From an uncultured Bacteroidota bacterium (GTDB lineage: Bacteria; Bacteroidota; Bacteroidia; Chitinophagales; Chitinophagaceae), in contig CAMLEX010000140.1 of the NCBI GenBank assembly GCA_946479055.1, positions 1 to 9,514 on the forward strand: a stretch of DNA of 9,514 nt, read 5' to 3'. A program made the translations under genes and the position numbers. The number at the start of each line of letters is the position of its first letter. Positions within the stretch are counted from its first letter, which is position 1. The notes under the pieces are model-generated. The model did no database searches, was not told where the DNA came from, and saw only the letters and a program-made list of their open reading frames with translations. Below are positions 7,654 through 9,514 of this stretch, one piece after another.

Positions 7654-7697
7654 TTACTCTGTTCGCAAACTTTTGCTTCACTCCGTTCGCAATGACG
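7654..7697 (-). repeat. Duplicated gene end behind P5: inserted 24-base unit plus relic KSLRTE-stop
   Basis: This has the same structure as behind P4. The 24-base unit at 7697-7674 carries the working T-S-L-R-T-E-TGA. It is followed in frame by AGC and then K-S-L-R-T-E-TAA (7674-7654; AAA AGT TTG CGA ACA GAG TAA). The 44 bases 7666-7709 are identical to 5209-5252, although the coding DNA just upstream has diverged. That points to recent spread or gene conversion of the gene end. Confidence 0.85.
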
Positions 7698-9514
7698 TAA
7701 CCGGGTTGGTAATCGCAGCTTTTAAAGCCTGGAAACTTACCGTTAATAAAGTAATTATTAACGCACCTCCTATTGCCAGCGCAAATATGTGCCAGGTAAT
7801 ATCGGCACGGTATCTATAGTTATGCAACCATTCATTCATATAATAATACGCCACCGGCACAGCTATACAACAGGAGATAATTACTAACAAGAAAAATTCT
7901 TTGGATAACAATTTCCAGAGATTAAATACCGATGCACCTATCACTTTTCTTATACCAATCTCTTTGGTACGTTGTTCCGCAACGAAGGATGCTAAACCAA
8001 AAAGACCCAGGCAAGAAATGAATATGGCCAGTATAGCAAAGAAAGCAGTCAACTTACTTAGCCGTTCTTCACTTTTAAACTTTTCGCCATAAGCTTCGTC
8101 GGCAAACTTATAATCGAAAGGAGCAGCGGGAATTTGTTTTTTGAAAACAGCTTCTATTGATGCAAGCGAAGTTTTTACCGGCTTTGCCGGATCGAGTTTC
8201 AAAATGATCCAGTTAGACATGTCATACTTCAAAAAATAAAATGCCTGTCGTACAGGGTCATAAGGGGATTCCATCAGCATATCCTTTACCACTCCTACAA
8301 TAGTATATTTTTCCTTGGCCTGTTCGTTTTCCACCACTGTTCCGATGGGGTCCTTAAGGTTCATGAATTTCACCGCTGCTTCATTAATCACTAACCCTGC
8401 TGAGTCTGTCGAAAAATCCCGGGAAAAATCGCGGCCCTGTGTAAATTGCCATCCTACAGTTTTCCCATATTCGTGCGTTACCGAAATAGCAGAAAAATCA
8501 GCATCAGTATTCGGATCTTTACCTGGCCAGGTAAAACCGCCCCAGTTGCTCCATATCTGTGTCAAAGGGCTTGAAGACTCAGCCATTTCAATGACAATCC
8601 CTTTTCCTTTTAACTCATTTCGAAGCTGATCATACTTACCCAAAAAATCAGGTGAACTCATCTGTATCATGATCACTCCTTTATTGTCATACCCTAAAGG
8701 CCTGTTTTTTGTATGTTGCATTTGCCGGTATACAAGAATAGTTCCGATGATCAGTGCAACGGAAACTGTAAACTGCAATACCACCAGCGCCTTTCTGGGT
8801 ACAGATGCAAAACGCCCTACGCGGAATGTACCTTTTAAAACTTTCACCGGGTTGAACGATGATAAATAAAAAGCAGGATAACTTCCAGCCAACAGGGCTG
8901 TGAGAAAAACAAATGCCAGGCTCATTATCCAAAAAAAAGTTTCATCAAAGGGGAAGATCATCTTCTTGGAAGTAACCTGGTTGAACCAGGGTAATGATAA
9001 ACAAACAACCAGGCAAGCGCCTAAAAATGCCAATAACACTACCAGCAATGACTCGCCAAAAAATTGTTTGATAATTTGCCAACGGACAGATCCAACAACT
9101 TTGCGAATACCTACTTCTCTCGCTCTTTTTTCCGAACGTGCGGTGGCCAGGTTCATAAAATTGATACAAGCGAGTAGCAATACAAAAATCCCTACAATCC
9201 CAAACATCCAAACATACTGGATCGGTCCACCGGTTCTTATTCCCTCTTCCCAATTGGAACGCAGGTGCCAGTCGGCCATGGGATTAAGGAATATCTCAGC
9301 TTTGAACTTCTTTTCTTCAGCCGGCAACTGATCTTGCTTTACATGAATAATCTTTGCGTTTAATTTATCTATGTCCACATTGTCTGCCACCTGCGTAAAA
9401 AGCTGGAATGAGTTATTACCCCATTGGTTTTGATCGCGGGTGTCCTGCACCCATTTTTCAGACGACACAAACAAATCCCAGGGAGCAATGAAATGAAGTT
9501 GGCTGAATCGGGTG
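7678..9514 (-). CDS. MacB/FtsX-family ABC transporter permease P5 (5' end outside window)
   Basis: The frame stays open to the window edge. Before the TTG at 9472-9474, which could be mistaken for a start, it reads TRFSQLHFIAPWD, aligning with the first periplasmic domain of P2 near residue 187. About 185 N-terminal residues, including TM1, therefore lie outside, and TTG-9474 is internal. The visible 611 residues hold the end of periplasmic domain 1, TM2 (YVWMFGIVGIFVLLLACINF), ARSEKRAREVGIRKVVG, TM3, TM4, SSFNPVKVLKG, TM5, periplasmic domain 2 (GRDFSRDFSTDSAG, VINEAAVKFMNLKDPIG, YTIVGVVKDMLMESPYDPVRQ), TM6 (ISCLGLFG), KEIGIRKVIGA, TM7, TM8 and ANPVTSLRTE-type tail (here TNPVTSLRTE). It is the nearest paralog of P2. 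As in P4, the TGA stop is followed in frame by AGC and a second KSLRTE-TAA copy. Its intergenic gap to P4 is 84 bases. Family certain, substrate unknown. Confidence 0.93.
   Translation of the reverse strand, partial: TRFSQLHFIAPWDLFVSSEKWVQDTRDQNQWGNNSFQLFTQVADNVDIDKLNAKIIHVKQDQLPAEEKKFKAEIFLNPMADWHLRSNWEEGIRTGGPIQYVWMFGIVGIFVLLLACINFMNLATARSEKRAREVGIRKVVGSVRWQIIKQFFGESLLVVLLAFLGACLVVCLSLPWFNQVTSKKMIFPFDETFFWIMSLAFVFLTALLAGSYPAFYLSSFNPVKVLKGTFRVGRFASVPRKALVVLQFTVSVALIIGTILVYRQMQHTKNRPLGYDNKGVIMIQMSSPDFLGKYDQLRNELKGKGIVIEMAESSSPLTQIWSNWGGFTWPGKDPNTDADFSAISVTHEYGKTVGWQFTQGRDFSRDFSTDSAGLVINEAAVKFMNLKDPIGTVVENEQAKEKYTIVGVVKDMLMESPYDPVRQAFYFLKYDMSNWIILKLDPAKPVKTSLASIEAVFKKQIPAAPFDYKFADEAYGEKFKSEERLSKLTAFFAILAIFISCLGLFGLASFVAEQRTKEIGIRKVIGASVFNLWKLLSKEFFLLVIISCCIAVPVAYYYMNEWLHNYRYRADITWHIFALAIGGALIITLLTVSFQALKAAITNPVTSLRTE

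Noticed and set aside
8900..9331. 143-codon plus-strand frame, and smaller ones at 906-1277 and 8315-8629
   Set aside because: All are antisense inside firm permease genes, at matching places in the paralogs P2 and P5, as expected when paralogous coding DNA yields the same antisense openings.
9472..9474. TTG as the start of P5
   Set aside because: The frame continues upstream to the window edge with sequence (FSQLHFIAPWD) homologous to P2, so the TTG is an internal Leu codon of a gene whose start lies outside.

Overview
The window is one stretch of a tandem gene array. Five consecutive genes, all on the minus strand, each encode a large two-half ABC-transporter permease of the MacB/FtsX superfamily, in the roughly 790-residue form with two FtsX domains and two periplasmic MacB_PCD-like domains. 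This form is typical of Bacteroidota, where it is heavily expanded. The protein style (MI(K/R)NYxKxAxR start, ACINFxNL, EVGIRKxxG, YPAxxLSSFNPVKxLKG, ANPV(K/T)SLRTE end), the moderately AT-rich DNA and the AT-rich leaders without a Shine-Dalgarno sequence suggest a Bacteroidota member, probably Chitinophagaceae or Sphingobacteriia-like. The taxon is an inference.

Layout in transcription order (right to left): P5 (7678-9514, 5' end beyond the window), P4 (5221-7593), P3 (2814-5186), P2 (308-2680), P1 (1-297, only the first 99 codons inside). P2, P3 and P4 are each exactly 790 residues. P5 and P2 look like the closest pair, and P1 resembles P4 most, so the order could reflect a block duplication (A-B-C-A'-B'). 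No ATPase subunit, MacA-like adaptor, outer-membrane channel, RNA gene, IS element or CRISPR is visible. The ATPase partner must be encoded elsewhere. Every stretch between genes is under 140 bases.

The unusual part is the gene ends. All four visible C-termini read NPV(K/T)SLRTE. In P4 and P5 the stop codon is followed, in the same frame, by one Ser codon and a second full copy of K-S-L-R-T-E-stop in different codons. Both look as if a 24-base in-frame segment carrying its own 'TSLRTE-stop' had been inserted just ahead of the old gene end. Behind P3 the gap is longer and holds further degenerate copies of the same unit, a 7-bp-arm inverted repeat, and finally a relic 'RTE-stop' close to the next gene. 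If the relic stops are taken as the ancestral ends, three of the four intergenic spacings become 10, 11 and 10 bases. The S-L-R-T-E-stop codons can also pair with themselves; in P3 the codon choice makes this a perfect 9-bp-arm inverted repeat across the stop codon. The unit may be a small dispersed repeat that sits at, or came from, the 3' ends of this gene family.

Functionally the array encodes integral inner-membrane proteins that, by analogy with type VII ABC systems (MacB, LolCE, FtsX), couple cytoplasmic ATP hydrolysis to movement of periplasmic domains. The substrates cannot be told from sequence.
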